NCBI GenBank assembly: GCA_030447525.1
Contig: JAUJOR010000003.1
Coordinates: forward strand, 126,194-190,193
Direction of reading: 5' to 3'
DNA length: 64,000 nucleotides
Origin: Chloroflexota bacterium
Lineage (GTDB): Bacteria; Chloroflexota; UBA11872; UBA12225
The stretch's first letter is position 1. The number at the start of each line of letters is the position of its first letter. Made by a program: the position numbers and the translations under genes. The notes under the pieces are model-generated. The model was given only the letters and a program-made list of their open reading frames with translations. It searched no databases and was not told the origin of the DNA. Positions 35,303-52,140 of the stretch are shown piece after piece.

Positions 35303-37378
35303 CTAACGGCGTGACTTGGCCATCACTTCCTCGGCTACGGCGGCAGTCACTGGTTCGTAGTGCGCGAACTCCATCGAGTACGTCCCCCGTCCCGAGGTGA
35401 TCGACCTCAAGTGGCCGACGTACCCGAACATCTCGGCCAGCGGAACCATGGCCTTGATGACCTGCGCGTTCGCCCGGGCTTCCATGCCCTCGATGCGACC
35501 GCGCCGCGCACTCAAATCTCCGATAACGTCCCCCATAAAGGCCTCCGGCACCACCACCTCGACCCGCATGATCGGCTCGAGGAGCACCGGACCCGCCTTC
35601 TCCACCCCGGCCTTGAGGGCCATGGATCCGGCGATCTGGAACGCCATCTCGGAAGAGTCTACCTCATGATAGGACCCATCGTACAACGTCGTGCGCACGT
35701 CTACCAGCGGATACCCCGCCCGGCCGGCATTGGGCAAGGCGGCGCGCACGCCTTGCTCCACGGCGGAGATGTATTCCCGAGGGATGGCCCCGCCGACGAT
35801 CTTGTTCACGAACTCGAAGCCCGCGCCACGCTCCAACGGCTCGACGTCCAGCCAGCAATGGCCAAACTGACCCTTGCCACCGGTCTGGCGGACGAAGCGC
35901 CCCTCCGACTGCACGCGCCGGGTGACGGTCTCCTTGTAGGCCACCTGTGGTCGGCCGATGTTGGCTTCTACCCGGAACTCGCGCAGCATGCGGTCGACGA
36001 TGACCTCCAGGTGCAGCTCCCCCATGCCGGAGATGACCGTCTGGCCGGTGTCCGGATTGGTCTCGGCGCGGAAGGTAGGATCTTCCTCCGCCAGGCGCTG
36101 CAGGGCCACGCCCATCTTGTCCTGGTCGCTCTTCGTCTTTGGCTCCACCGCCTGGCTGATCACCGGCTCCAGGAAGCTGATGGACTCCAGCAGGATGGGC
36201 TTGTTCTCGGCGCACAGGGTGTCGCCGGTAGTCGTGGCCTTGAGCCCGATAGCGGCCGCGATCTCCCCGGCGTACACCTCTTCCACGTCCTCACGCTCAT
36301 TGGCGTGCATCCGCACCAGGCGTCCGAGACGCTCGCGCCCCCCCTTGGTGGAGTTCAAGACGTACGATCCGGCGCTGGCCGTGCCGGAATAGACCCGGAA
36401 GTAGGTCAGCTTGCCGGCAAAGGGGTCGGCAACGATCTTGAACGCCAGGGCAGCGAAGGGGGCCTCATCCCAGGCAGGACGTTCCTCGACCTCACCCGTA
36501 ACCGGCACCGTCCCTCTGATCGGGGGCACGTCCTGAGGCGAGGGGAGGTAGTCGATAACACCATCCAGCAAGGGCTGTACGCCCTTGTTGCGCAAAGCGG
36601 CGCCGCAGAACACCGGCACCAGCTTCCCCACGAGCGTGGCGTGACGCAGGGCCGCCTTGAGCTCCTCCACAGGGAGGGTCTCCCCCTCCAGGTACTTGAG
36701 GGTGAGCTCTTCATCCGTCTCCGCGATGGCCTCGAACAGGCGGTCGCGCTGAGCCGCGGCCTCGGCTTGGAGAGGGGCCGGAATCTCCGTCTCCTCGCTG
36801 GTCGCCCCCAGGTCATCGGTATAGATGAACGCCCGCTGTGAAAACAGGTCGATGATCCCCTGGAAGCTCTGCTCAGATCCAATGGGCAGCTGTACAACGG
36901 CGGGGACGGCCCCTAGACGCTCGCGGATCTGGTCGACGCACTGCCAGAAGTTCGCCCCGGTGCGGTCCATCTTATTTACGAAGCAGATCCGCGGGACGCG
37001 GTACTTGTCCGCCTGGCGCCATACCGTCTCGGACTGCGGCTCCACTCCGGACACACCGTCGAAGACGACGATCCCCCCATCCAGGACGCGCAGACTGCGC
37101 TCTACCTCAGCCGTAAAGTCGATGTGGCCGGGGGTATCAATGATGTTAATGCGGTGATCCTGCCAAAAGCAGGTCGTCGCCGCGGCCGTGATGGTGATCC
37201 CACGCTCTCGCTCCTGCGGCATCCAGTCCATCGTGGCCGCGCCCTCGTGCACCTCGCCGATGCGATGCGTCCGGCCGGTGTAGAAGAGGACGCGCTCGGT
37301 CACCGTCGTCTTCCCGGCATCAATGTGGGCGATGATGCCGATGTTCCGCGTGCGTTCGAGGCTATAGAGGCGAGGCAT
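35303..37378 (-). CDS. fusA: Elongation factor G
   Basis: A 691-residue translocase GTPase. [20 protein letters not shown] (G1), [16 protein letters not shown] (G2), [11 protein letters not shown] (G3), [12 protein letters not shown] (G4) and the later domains [40 protein letters not shown] and the C-terminal [20 protein letters not shown] are all intact. No indel is visible over 2 kb, in contrast to tuf next door. It lies between rpsG and tuf, the str operon order. Confidence 0.97.
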   Translation of the reverse strand: MPRLYSLERTRNIGIIAHIDAGKTTVTERVLFYTGRTHRIGEVHEGAATMDWMPQERERGITITAAATTCFWQDHRINIIDTPGHIDFTAEVERSLRVLDGGIVVFDGVSGVEPQSETVWRQADKYRVPRICFVNKMDRTGANFWQCVDQIRERLGAVPAVVQLPIGSEQSFQGIIDLFSQRAFIYTDDLGATSEETEIPAPLQAEAAAQRDRLFEAIAETDEELTLKYLEGETLPVEELKAALRHATLVGKLVPVFCGAALRNKGVQPLLDGVIDYLPSPQDVPPIRGTVPVTGEVEERPAWDEAPFAALAFKIVADPFAGKLTYFRVYSGTASAGSYVLNSTKGGRERLGRLVRMHANEREDVEEVYAGEIAAAIGLKATTTGDTLCAENKPILLESISFLEPVISQAVEPKTKSDQDKMGVALQRLAEEDPTFRAETNPDTGQTVISGMGELHLEVIVDRMLREFRVEANIGRPQVAYKETVTRRVQSEGRFVRQTGGKGQFGHCWLDVEPLERGAGFEFVNKIVGGAIPREYISAVEQGVRAALPNAGRAGYPLVDVRTTLYDGSYHEVDSSEMAFQIAGSMALKAGVEKAGPVLLEPIMRVEVVVPEAFMGDVIGDLSARRGRIEGMEARANAQVIKAMVPLAEMFGYVGHLRSITSGRGTYSMEFAHYEPVTAAVAEEVMAKSRR

Positions 37379-37509
37379 TTACGAGTAGTCCTTACCTAAC
37401 GTGCAACGTGCGCAGCGCTCAGTCCCCTGAGGCGGCCTTGACACGGCTACCATCCCGCCGTGTACGTTCTCAGGACTGAGGGATTAGCGATTACCAGACG
37501 GGCGAGCGA

Positions 37510-37980
37510 TTACCAGCGATAATGGGCAAAGGCCTTATTCGCCTCCGCCATGCGGAAGGTCTCGTCCTTGCGCCGGGTGGTGGCGCTCTGCCCGCTGGCC
37601 GTGTCTTGCAGCTCGCCGGCCAGCTTCTCCACCATGCTCCGCCCGCCGCGCGACCGTGCCGACCGAATCAGCCAGCGCATGGCCAGGGAGTTGCGACGGT
37701 CGGCGCGGATCTCCATCGGCACCTGGTAGGTAGCACCACCGACGCGGCGGGGACGCACCTCTACCATCGGCGTGGCGTTGCGTAATGCCTGCTCAAAGAC
37801 CTCGAAGCCGTTGCGCCGGCTACGCTCCTCCGCCAGCTCGATCGCCCCATAGACGATCCGCTCCGCCAAGGAGCGCTTACCACCGAGCATGAGATGATTG
37901 ATGAAGCGCGAGACGTTCACGTCATTAAAGCGGCTGTCCGGCGCCACCTGCCGTTTCGGTGCCTGACCGCGTCGTGACAT
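37510..37980 (-). CDS. rpsG: 30S ribosomal protein S7
   Basis: A 156-residue S7, the head assembly initiator and usual repressor of the str operon. PDSRFNDVNVSRFINHLMLG, GKRSLAERIVYGAIEL, FEQALRNATPMVEVRPRRVG, GATYQVPMEI and FRMAEANKAFAHYRW are diagnostic. Length normal. It follows rpsL after 194 bases. Confidence 0.97.
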   Translation of the reverse strand: MSRRGQAPKRQVAPDSRFNDVNVSRFINHLMLGGKRSLAERIVYGAIELAEERSRRNGFEVFEQALRNATPMVEVRPRRVGGATYQVPMEIRADRRNSLAMRWLIRSARSRGGRSMVEKLAGELQDTASGQSATTRRKDETFRMAEANKAFAHYRW

Positions 37981-38174
37981 CTCTTTTCCGTCCCTCGTTA
38001 TCCAGTGTTACCCAGTGCAGCGTTATCAGTACAAAGCCAGCACAGCAAAGCTGTCGGTGCGACGTCGCTTGACGCCGCCAGCGCAGCGCCGGCGCCAGCA
38101 TGGCCAGAGAACGTCCCTCCGGCGACCCGGCGCGCCCCCGCTCCAGGCGCAGGGCGCGCCAGGTGTCCACCCCC

Positions 38175-38591
38175 TCAGCTTTTAGGGGTCTTGGCGCCGT
38201 ACTTGGAGCGACCCTGCTTGCGGTCCCTTACCCCGGTGGCATCCAGCTTGCCGCGGATGATGTGATAGCGCACACCCGGGAGGTCCTTGACCCGCCCGCC
38301 GCGGATGAGCACCACGGAGTGCTCTTGTAGCGTGTGCCCCTCGCCCGGGATGTAGGCCGTGACTTCCATGCCGTTGGAGAGCCGCACCCGCGCTACCTTG
38401 CGTAGCGCCGAGTTTGGCTTCTTCGGGCTGATCGTCTTCACCTGCACGCACACGCCCTTCTTCTGCGGGGAGGGGCGCTGGCGAGTGGTTTCCCCGCGCA
38501 AGGCGTTAAAGGAGAAATGCAATGCAGGCGCTTTGACCTTCTTGCGCGCCCGCTCCCGGCCGTTCCTGATGAGCTGATTGATCGTTGGCAC
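38175..38591 (-). CDS. rpsL: 30S ribosomal protein S12
   Basis: A 138-residue S12 of the decoding centre. [40 protein letters not shown] and [20 protein letters not shown], then [20 protein letters not shown] and [12 protein letters not shown] are typical. The Lys of [10 protein letters not shown] that confers streptomycin sensitivity when wild type is unchanged. It heads the str block with its own probable promoter at 38707. Confidence 0.97.
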   Translation of the reverse strand: MPTINQLIRNGRERARKKVKAPALHFSFNALRGETTRQRPSPQKKGVCVQVKTISPKKPNSALRKVARVRLSNGMEVTAYIPGEGHTLQEHSVVLIRGGRVKDLPGVRYHIIRGKLDATGVRDRKQGRSKYGAKTPKS

Positions 38592-38646
38592 GCTACCCGC
38601 GACCTCTACATCCGCACTAACGGTTTACGGTGTCTTACACACTAGT

Positions 38647-38692
38647 GTGTGCCATGCCCATGACCCCCTCAAGGGACATGCGCATGGCACAC
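38647..38692 (-). promoter_or_regulatory. Strong hairpin in the rpsL leader
   Basis: Arms 38647-38662 and 38677-38692 pair over 16 positions with one mismatch around a 14-base loop. With transcription starting near 38700 the hairpin would form the very 5' end of the rpsL mRNA, where it may control stability or translation. Confidence 0.55.
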
Positions 38693-38706
38693 GCGCACAA
38701 GATCTA

Positions 38707-38715
38707 AGTATAGCA
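38707..38715 (-). promoter_or_regulatory. Extended -10 promoter for rpsL-rpsG-fusA
   Basis: On the minus strand CTGCTATACTT contains TGCTATACT, an extended -10 (TATACT at 38712-38707). The same TGCTATACTT core lies upstream of rpoB. The -35 region is weak. It gives a leader of about 110 bases before rpsL. Confidence 0.5.
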
Positions 38716-38736
38716 GAGGGTCTCTCAACCCTCTGC
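38713..38736 (-). terminator. Hairpin after rpoC
   Basis: Perfect 9-base arms GCAGAGGGT/ACCCTCTGC (38713-38721, 38728-38736) with a 6-base loop lie about 95 bases after the rpoC stop and directly abut the rpsL -10. It may end rpoBC transcripts. No T-run follows. Confidence 0.5.
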
Positions 38737-38830
38737 TCCCCTCGCCTCCTAAGAGGCAGAGGCGTTGCTGGAGGGGAGGGCGCAGATACTCTCCGCGCCC
38801 CCCCTCCAGGGGCTCCTACTCCAGGGGCTC

Positions 38831-43069
<4,239 letters not shown>

Positions 43070-43160
43070 TCAGTCAGCAGACCGGGAGCGGAGCTCCAGC
43101 GGCAACGCCACCAGAGCCGCCGTCCCGGCCCCGATTGAGGGGTGAGCCCTCGGGACCTGA

Positions 43161-46748
<3,588 letters not shown>

Positions 46749-46858
46749 CTAGTACCTAGCTCCTCTTTGTGGACGGCCCCGCGCCATACCGGCGTACACG
46801 CCGGCGGCGCGACACCGGAGATCACCGCCTGGGGGAGTGCAATAAGGGGACATATCCG

Positions 46859-46877
46859 GTACGGCCGGGGGCCGTAC
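46859..46877 (-). promoter_or_regulatory. Perfect hairpin in the rpoB leader
   Basis: Arms GTACGGCC (46859-46866) and GGCCGTAC (46870-46877) with a 3-base loop lie about 110 bases before the rpoB start within its predicted leader. It may be an attenuator or a stability element. Confidence 0.45.
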
Positions 46878-47048
46878 GGTGTGTGGTCTCGCGGGAAGGA
46901 CGCGGCTGCGCCAATGGCAAGATCGGCTATGGGCGCGACGCACTAGTCGGCACGACCAGTGTAACACAGAAGGCAATAACCGGCACTCCTAACTGGCACC
47001 TCACCAGTGAGTCCCGGTCGTGACGCGATATTAGTCTCTACGCGCTCA

Positions 47049-47057
47049 AGTATAGCA
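47049..47057 (-). promoter_or_regulatory. Extended -10 promoter for rpoBC
   Basis: On the minus strand TGCTATACTT gives a TATACT -10 (47054-47049) with the TG extension. The same 10-base core occurs before rpsL. Transcription would start near 47042, giving a leader of about 295 bases. Confidence 0.5.
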
Positions 47058-47317
47058 CAGCAGGGCGCTGGGAGGGGCCGCCGGGGGGCGGCGCTGGGCC
47101 CCCGTCGTTACCGTGCGCCCAGCCCTCCCGGCGCCCGGCCCCCTGACCCGTGTGGCGGCCCGGCGCTCTACCCCCGCCACCACCTGGACCACTCCCACCC
47201 CGGCCCACCTGGCGTCCTCAGGGCCTTCTGATCAGGTGTCCCCCGGGAGCCGGACTGCCACACTGCCACTAGGAGCAGCCGCTGATGAAACGACCCTGCT
47301 GGCGTCCTGTCTGGCTG

Positions 47318-47346
47318 TTGCATCATCCTCTCCCTTTCAGTAGTAT
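47318..47346 (+). promoter_or_regulatory. Promoter of the cobalt transport operon
   Basis: TTGCAT (47318-47323) and TAGTAT (47341-47346) are spaced by exactly 17 bases. Transcription would start near 47353, leaving a leader of about 235 bases before cbiM. Confidence 0.6.
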
Positions 47347-47388
47347 TAGTCCATCTCGCGTTATTGCAAATCTTTGTCAGTTCACGCG

Positions 47389-47547
47389 GTGGGGGCGTCG
47401 CCGCGTCCCGCGGGGACGGTGCCCACGCCGGGAGGGTTGGGCGCCGGCGCCGTTGCCGGGGCGGTGAACCGGGCACGCAGGGTTGTGGTGGAGGAGCTGC
47501 AGCAGGTCATCGCCGAAGCGGCGCACGAGCGAGCGGCGTACCGGTGA
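47389..47547 (+). CDS. Possible 52-residue leader ORF before cbiM
   Basis: A GTG at 47389 (or GTG 47419) opens a frame ending TGA 47545-47547. Its second half, [20 protein letters not shown] then HERAAYR, looks like an amphipathic helix. No good ribosome site precedes either start, and the GC-rich composition makes chance open frames common. It could be a leader peptide or nothing; I do not recognise it. Confidence 0.2.
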   Translation: MGASPRPAGTVPTPGGLGAGAVAGAVNRARRVVVEELQQVIAEAAHERAAYR

Positions 47548-47564
47548 GCGGCGCACGAGCGAGC
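47518..47564. repeat. 17-base direct repeat, 30-base period
   Basis: GCGGCGCACGAGCGAGC occurs without mismatch at 47518-47534 and 47548-47564, with a degenerate 15-base unit between. It lies just before the cbiM ribosome site. Confidence 0.8.
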
Positions 47565-47587
47565 AAGGCACAAGGGGAAGAGAGACC

Positions 47588-48394
47588 GTGAAACAGGAAG
47601 CCTTTCGTCCATGGTCGCCGGGGCGTCGGCGCCTGATGACGGCGCTGGCCGCCGTGGGGCTGCTCGCCGGGGCCGCCCGGCCGGCGCTGGCGATGCACAT
47701 CGCCGAGGGGTTCTTGCCCCCGCTGTGGGCGGCCTTGTGGTTCGTGATGGCCATCCCCTTCGTCGCCCTGGGCCTGCGCTCTATTGCCCGTCAGGTACAG
47801 GCTTCACCCCAGAGCAAGCTCACCCTGGGCATGTCCGGGGCCTTCGCCTTTGTCCTCTCGGCATTGAAGATCCCCTCCGTCACCGGGAGCTGCTCCCACC
47901 CTACCGGCGTCGCCCTGGGGGCCATCCTCTTCGGGCCCACGGCGATGGCCGTGCTGGGGACGATCGTCCTGCTGTTCCAGGCCATCCTGCTGGCCCACGG
48001 CGGGCTGACCACCCTGGGCGCCAACGTCTTCTCCATGGCCGTGGTCGGGCCGTTCGTCGCCTACGGGCTGTTCCGGGCCTTGCGCGGTCTGGGGCTTGGC
48101 TGGTCGGTCTTCCTGGCGGCTACCCTGGCCGACCTGGCGACCTACGTCACGACGGCGGTGCAGCTGGCGCTGGCCTTTCCCGCCCCGGACGGGGGTATCC
48201 TCGAGTCCCTGGTGAAGTTCCTGGGCATCTTCGCCATCACCCAGGTCCCCCTGGCCATCAGCGAGGGCATCCTGACGGTGATCGTCTTTAACCTCCTGGG
48301 CCAGTACAACCGTGAGGTGCTGGAGGAGCAGGGCGTGGTGGCCAGCGCCGCGGGGCGCGCCGTCCCGGCCAGCGTCGCCCGGACGGCCGTCTGA
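47588..48394 (+). CDS. cbiM: Cobalt ECF transporter S component CbiM
   Basis: A 268-residue membrane protein that binds Co2+ in the CbiMNQO importer. A cleavable signal precedes the mature N-terminus: a hydrophobic [15 protein letters not shown] stretch, then ARPALA and [10 protein letters not shown], whose His residues form the metal site after cleavage, as in Salmonella CbiM. The conserved [18 protein letters not shown] and [20 protein letters not shown] follow, with about six further helices. GTG 47588 is preceded by GGGAAGAGAG. NikM nickel components are close relatives; the downstream adenosyltransferase favours cobalt. Confidence 0.92.
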   Translation: MKQEAFRPWSPGRRRLMTALAAVGLLAGAARPALAMHIAEGFLPPLWAALWFVMAIPFVALGLRSIARQVQASPQSKLTLGMSGAFAFVLSALKIPSVTGSCSHPTGVALGAILFGPTAMAVLGTIVLLFQAILLAHGGLTTLGANVFSMAVVGPFVAYGLFRALRGLGLGWSVFLAATLADLATYVTTAVQLALAFPAPDGGILESLVKFLGIFAITQVPLAISEGILTVIVFNLLGQYNREVLEEQGVVASAAGRAVPASVARTAV

Positions 48395-48560
48395 ACACTT
48401 CCCCTGAACACTTCCTGGGCGGGGGGCGCTGAGGAGCGCGATGAATAATGGTCACACCAGTGGCCCCCCGGCCGCCTGGCCTGGCCGACGGGAGGATGGG
48501 AGCGAGACACCGCCGGCCAGCACTGAGCGCCGGGCATTGCCGACCGAGGACTCTTGAGAG

Positions 48561-49043
48561 ATGAAGCTGTGGCAGCGTAACCTGCTCCTGGCGGTGCTGG
48601 CGGTGGGCTTGGTCGTCGTCCCTCTCGCGTTCGTGCAGGGCGCCGAGTGGGGCGGGGCGGACACCCAGACGGTGGACATGATCAAGGAGATGCGGGGCGA
48701 TTACGAGCCGTGGTTCCAGTCTCTGTTGGCCCCTGAGGAGCTGGAGCGATACTTCTTCGGGCTGCAGGCCCTGCTGGGGACGGCGGTGCTCGCCGCCGCG
48801 ATGGGATGGATGATCGGGCGGCAACAGTCGCGGGGCGCTTCCCAGGGACGTGAGCTGCGCATTGCCGGCGTCGTCGTCGCCGTGGCCATCGCCGCTGCCG
48901 GCGCGCTGTTCTTCGTGCAGACGGAGTTCGGGGAGATCCAGGCCCTTATCTCAGCGCTGCAGGGGGTCTGCCTCGGTCTCGTGGGCTTCTTCGCCGGCTA
49001 TGCCCTGGGCCGCCGGCGGACGGTGGCGGCTGGAACGGCATGA
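48561..49043 (+). CDS. cbiN: Cobalt transporter auxiliary subunit CbiN with extra C-terminal helices
   Basis: A 160-residue protein. The first 95 residues are a normal CbiN: an N-terminal helix (NLLLAVLAVGLVVVPLAFV), an extracytoplasmic segment with GADTQTVDMIKEM and YEPWFQSL, and a second helix after FFGLQALLG. The usual protein is about 100 residues. Here about 60 more follow, with two hydrophobic segments (VVAVAIAAAGALFFV and LGLVGFFAGYALG). CbiN assists metal insertion into CbiM. The 166-base gap after cbiM holds no gene. The ATG follows GAGAG (weak ribosome site). Confidence 0.85.
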   Translation: MKLWQRNLLLAVLAVGLVVVPLAFVQGAEWGGADTQTVDMIKEMRGDYEPWFQSLLAPEELERYFFGLQALLGTAVLAAAMGWMIGRQQSRGASQGRELRIAGVVVAVAIAAAGALFFVQTEFGEIQALISALQGVCLGLVGFFAGYALGRRRTVAAGTA

Positions 49044-49071
49044 GACGTGCCCAAGGCGGGTCTCAGACGAC

Positions 49072-49866
49072 GTGAACCCCTTTCCAATTGACGCCTACGC
49101 CTACGCCAACCGCCTCCGCTGGGTGCACCCGGCCGAGAAGATCCTGTTCGCCCTGGTCACAGTGGCCATCTGCCTGGTATCGGGCTCGCCGGCGGTGTGC
49201 CTGCCGGCCCTGGCCCTGTCTACGCTGGTGGTCACCCGCCTGGCCGGAATCCCCCCCCGCGCCTTTTGGCATTTCTTGCGCCTGCCCTTCGGCTTTATCG
49301 TCGTCGGCGTGCTGACGCTGGCCATCGTGGGCCTCCCGGCCGAGGGCGCCGGGGAGATCGTCGGGCTGCCGGTGGGACGCTGGCGCATCGGTGTGACGGC
49401 GGAGAGCCTGGCTCAAGCGGGGCGGGTCTTGAGCGTCTCCCTGGCCTCGGTCGGGGCGACGTTGTTCCTGGCTTTGACGACGCCGATGGTGGACATCGCC
49501 GACCAGCTGCGCCGGTGGCACGTCCCGGCGCTGTTCGTCGAGCTGATGCTCCTCGTCTACCGCTTCATCTTTGTCTTGTTGGAGACGGCCCAGGCGATGC
49601 ACCTGGCCCAGGAATCTCGCCTGGGCTACACCACCTGGCGCCGGCGGTTGCGCTCGGTGGGCCTGCTGGCTTCTAATTTGTACCTGCGGGCCAACGCCCG
49701 GGCCACGGCCCTGTTCACCGCCCTGAGCGCCCGTGGCTATACCGGCGAGCTACGCGTCCTGCAGACGCAGCCGGCCTGGTCGCGGCGGCACCTGGCGTCG
49801 ATCGCCCTGGCCGATGGCCTCCTGCTCCTGCTGGCCCTGACGGTTCACTTCGGAGGTGCGCCGTGA
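49072..49866 (+). CDS. cbiQ: Cobalt ECF transporter T component CbiQ
   Basis: A 264-residue membrane coupling protein joining CbiM to the ATPase. The start VNPFPIDAYAYANRLRWVHP then AEKI is CbiQ-like. About five helices follow, and the coupling-helix segment LLVYRFIFVLLETAQAMHLA, and ARATALFTALSARGYTGEL near the C-terminus contain the Ala-Arg-Gly type motifs that touch the ATPase. Start GTG 49072 lies 28 bases after cbiN. The C-terminus overlaps cbiO by 4 bases and carries the cbiO ribosome site GGAGGTG. Confidence 0.9.
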   Translation: MNPFPIDAYAYANRLRWVHPAEKILFALVTVAICLVSGSPAVCLPALALSTLVVTRLAGIPPRAFWHFLRLPFGFIVVGVLTLAIVGLPAEGAGEIVGLPVGRWRIGVTAESLAQAGRVLSVSLASVGATLFLALTTPMVDIADQLRRWHVPALFVELMLLVYRFIFVLLETAQAMHLAQESRLGYTTWRRRLRSVGLLASNLYLRANARATALFTALSARGYTGELRVLQTQPAWSRRHLASIALADGLLLLLALTVHFGGAP

Positions 49867-50891
49867 GCGGGACTAACGGAGCGCATCCTGCGATGCCGGC
49901 CACGGCCCCCCCGCCGGCGATCTACCGCTCCGAGGCTGCCGCCGGCGCCGGAGCCCCCCGGGACAGCCGGGATGACGGCGTGGCGATACCCCCTGGAGGG
50001 GATGTCGGTAGCGACTCGATCATGGCGCTAGAGGGGGTCACCTTTGCTTACCCCGACGGGACGGTGGCCCTACGCAGCCTTTCCCTGGCCTTGCCCCGCG
50101 GGGGGCGCATCGCCATCCTGGGGGCCAACGGGTCGGGCAAGTCGACCCTGTTTCTCCACCTCAACGGGATCCTACGCCCCGCCCAGGGGCGCCTCCTCTT
50201 CGGCGGCGCACCCGTGCGCTACGATCGCCGGGGATTGAACGAGCTACGCCGCCGGGTAGGGCTGGTCTTCCAGGACCCGGATAGCCAGCTGTTCGCCACC
50301 AGCGTCCGCCAGGATATCTCCTTCGGGCCGCTCAACCTCGGGCTATCAGAGGAAGCGGTGCGGGCCAAGGTAGAGGCGGCGATCCGGGACACACAGATCG
50401 AAGAGCTGGCCGACCGGCCGACGCACCTCTTGAGCTACGGCCAGAAGAAGCGCGTGGCCATCGCCGGCGTGCTGGCCATGGAGCCGGAGGTGATCGTCGC
50501 CGACGAGCCCACCGCCGGTCTCGACCCGGAGATGACCGCCCGCCTGATGGGGCTGCTCGACCGCCTGCACGCCAGCGGCCGGACGATCGTGTGCTCGACA
50601 CACGACGTCGAGCTGGCCCTGGCCTGGGCGGACTACGTCATCGTCCTACGCCACGGAGAGCTCCTCGGCGCCGGCCGGCCGGAGGACGTCTTCTGCGACG
50701 TACCCCTGCTGCGCCAGGCCCGGCTGGCCGTGCCCATCGTGCTGGATACGTTCTTGCGCTTGCGTGACCGGGGCCTGCTGGGGACGCCGGTCCGGCCGCC
50801 GCGCACGGCGGGGGAGCTGGCGGACGTGATCGCCGAGCGCTTGACCGACACCTCCCCGGCATACTCCTCGCCCCTGGGGAGCGCTCCGTGA
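49863..50891 (+). CDS. cbiO: Cobalt ECF transporter ATPase CbiO
   Basis: A 342-residue ABC ATPase. The Walker A GANGSGKST, Q-loop VFQDPDSQLFATSV, signature LSYGQKKR, Walker B VIVADEPTAGLDPE and switch His in CSTHDVELA are all intact. About 55 disordered Pro/Ala-rich residues precede the ATPase core (which begins near ALEGVTFAYPDGTVAL). The start GTG 49863 is well supported by GGAGGTG, so the extension is probably translated. The C-terminus overlaps the adenosyltransferase by 4 bases. Confidence 0.93.
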   Translation: MSGTNGAHPAMPATAPPPAIYRSEAAAGAGAPRDSRDDGVAIPPGGDVGSDSIMALEGVTFAYPDGTVALRSLSLALPRGGRIAILGANGSGKSTLFLHLNGILRPAQGRLLFGGAPVRYDRRGLNELRRRVGLVFQDPDSQLFATSVRQDISFGPLNLGLSEEAVRAKVEAAIRDTQIEELADRPTHLLSYGQKKRVAIAGVLAMEPEVIVADEPTAGLDPEMTARLMGLLDRLHASGRTIVCSTHDVELALAWADYVIVLRHGELLGAGRPEDVFCDVPLLRQARLAVPIVLDTFLRLRDRGLLGTPVRPPRTAGELADVIAERLTDTSPAYSSPLGSAP

Positions 50892-51484
50892 CCGCCTCGG
50901 CCGGGGGTGAGGCCGGTTCCGGCCGCCGCGGGAGCGCCGCCGGCGACGCCGGGTATACCGACCTCCTGGGGCGCCGGCGCCTGGCAAAGCACGATCCTCT
51001 GATTGAGGCTCTCGGACGGCTGGACGAAGCCAGCTCAGCCCTGGGCCTGGCCAAGAGCGCCGCCGGGGAGGAGCGCACCCGACGCCTCGTCCACCAGGCC
51101 CAGCACGACCTCTACCAGGTCATGGCCGAGCTGGCCATGCCCCCGGAACATCCCCAGGCGCCGCGCCTGGGGACGGAGCACGTCGCCTGGCTGGATCGCT
51201 GCGTGGCCACGGTGCAGGCCCCCTTCCTGGCCATGACCAAGTTTGTCCTGCCCGGCGCCTGCCCCGCCTCCGCCCCGCTTGACGTCGCCCGGGCTTCCGT
51301 GCGCACCGCTGAACGGCACCTCGTGCGGCTGGCGCACGAGGCCGGCCCGGTCAGCCCGCACACCCTGGCGTACGTCAATCGCCTGTCCATGCTCCTCTAC
51401 TACCTGGCCCGGGCAGAGGACGGCGCCGCCGGCGTGGACTTCGACCTGGCAGGCGCCCCGGCGGAGCGACCCGAGGCCGGCTGA
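50888..51484 (+). CDS. Cob(I)alamin adenosyltransferase, PduO type
   Basis: A 198-residue ATP:corrinoid adenosyltransferase that makes adenosylcobalamin. After a Gly/Ala-rich start, GYTDLLGRRRLAKHDPLIEA and LGRLDEASSALGLA match the N-terminal ATP-binding part of PduO-type enzymes, and FVLPGACPASAPLDVARASV, RTAERHLVRLA and YVNRLSMLLYYLAR the C-terminal bundle with the conserved Arg and Asn. The typical GDxGxT loop is reduced to GDAGYT. Translationally coupled to cbiO, it links cobalt import with cofactor maturation. No other cobalamin gene is adjacent. Confidence 0.88.
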   Translation: MTASAGGEAGSGRRGSAAGDAGYTDLLGRRRLAKHDPLIEALGRLDEASSALGLAKSAAGEERTRRLVHQAQHDLYQVMAELAMPPEHPQAPRLGTEHVAWLDRCVATVQAPFLAMTKFVLPGACPASAPLDVARASVRTAERHLVRLAHEAGPVSPHTLAYVNRLSMLLYYLARAEDGAAGVDFDLAGAPAERPEAG

Positions 51485-51697
51485 GGCCCCGAGGCAGGCA
51501 AAGGGGCCCCCGGGCCCCTCGTCCTTCCCAGGGGCCGCCATGCCGGCTCGCGGGGGCCGATCGCCCCTCGACACGGTCAGCGGGCTCAAGCAGCGGGCCA
51601 ACTTCCAGCCCACCCTGGACACGCTGAAGCTACAAAAGTAGCGGTCGATCCCCAAGCGCGACCTCCACCGACTCCCCGACCGCCCCTGCAGCGTATG
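51485..51697 (+). other. Spacer after the cobalt operon
   Basis: No gene is supported. A C/G-rich palindromic tract just after the stop (GGGGCCCCCGGGCCCC, 51509-51524) could end transcription. A frame ending at 51641 has a C-terminus-like stretch but I cannot identify it. Confidence 0.4.
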
Positions 51698-52138
51698 GTG
51701 AAAGGGCACGGGGGTGGCGGCGACTTGCACGGCCACCGGGATCGACGGATGCGATGGACCAAGCGCCGATCTGGACGCGGCCGCCGAGCTGCAGCTGATG
51801 CGCATCGCGCAGGAGGCCCTAGCCAACGTCCGCAAGCACGCCCGGGCCTCCCATGTGGAGGTACGATTCTGGCGGGATGCCGGGGGCTGGCACCTGGCCG
51901 TGCGGGACGACGGGCAAGGCTTTGACCCCCTGGGCCCGCTCCCTCCGGGCCGGCAGCACTTCGGGCTCCCCATCATGCGCGAGCGCGCCGAGAGCCTGGG
52001 TGGGACACTGAGCATTACCAGCCGGCCGGGTACGGGCACTACCGTTCACGCCTGTGTCCCCCATGCCCCGGGCGGCGGTGCAGCGGCGCCTGGATGGGGC
52101 GTTGCGCCGGCACCAGCGGAGGACCAACCCCTTGGAAG
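51698..52138 (+). pseudogene. Histidine kinase remnant (C-terminal ATPase part)
   Basis: From the TGA near 51695 a frame encodes the C-terminal half of a NarL-type sensor kinase: ELQLMRIAQEALANVRKHAR (N box), VRDDGQGFDP (G1 box), FGLPIMRERAESLGGTLSIT and SRPGTGTTVHACVP (G2 box). The sensor and dimerisation parts are absent, since an in-frame TGA cuts it, and the C-terminus is separated from its downstream partner by the insertion element at 52139. No function is expected. Confidence 0.75.
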
Positions 52139-52140
52139 GG
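52126..52140. repeat. Left 15-base target duplication of the IS element
   Basis: AACCCCTTGGAAGGG occurs here and at 53831-53845 without mismatch. The core CCCTTGGAAGGG is a short stem-loop sequence (CCCTT/AAGGG). Confidence 0.7.

Larger units (their letters stand above)
46749..47587. other. Divergent spacer between rpoB and cbiM
   Basis: The 839 bases hold, on the minus strand, the probable rpoB promoter (47049-47057) and a hairpin in its leader, and on the plus strand a probable cbiM promoter (47318-47346), a short open frame and a direct repeat. A cobalamin riboswitch was looked for and not found. The rest, especially 47060-47310, shows nothing recognisable. Confidence 0.5.

Noticed and set aside
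35360..36841. 493-codon open frame opposite fusA
   Set aside because: It is antisense to an intact, highly conserved EF-G gene and has no recognisable protein; long antisense frames are expected at this GC content.
47210..47587. Cobalamin riboswitch upstream of cbiM
   Set aside because: Segments such as GGTGCC and GGGAGCC occur, but the B12-box core and the CCCGC-ACTGT block are absent and the order is wrong.
51540..51641. Transposase C-terminal remnant after the adenosyltransferase
   Set aside because: The short frame ends like a protein C-terminus, but I could not tie it to any family and no inverted repeats are visible.
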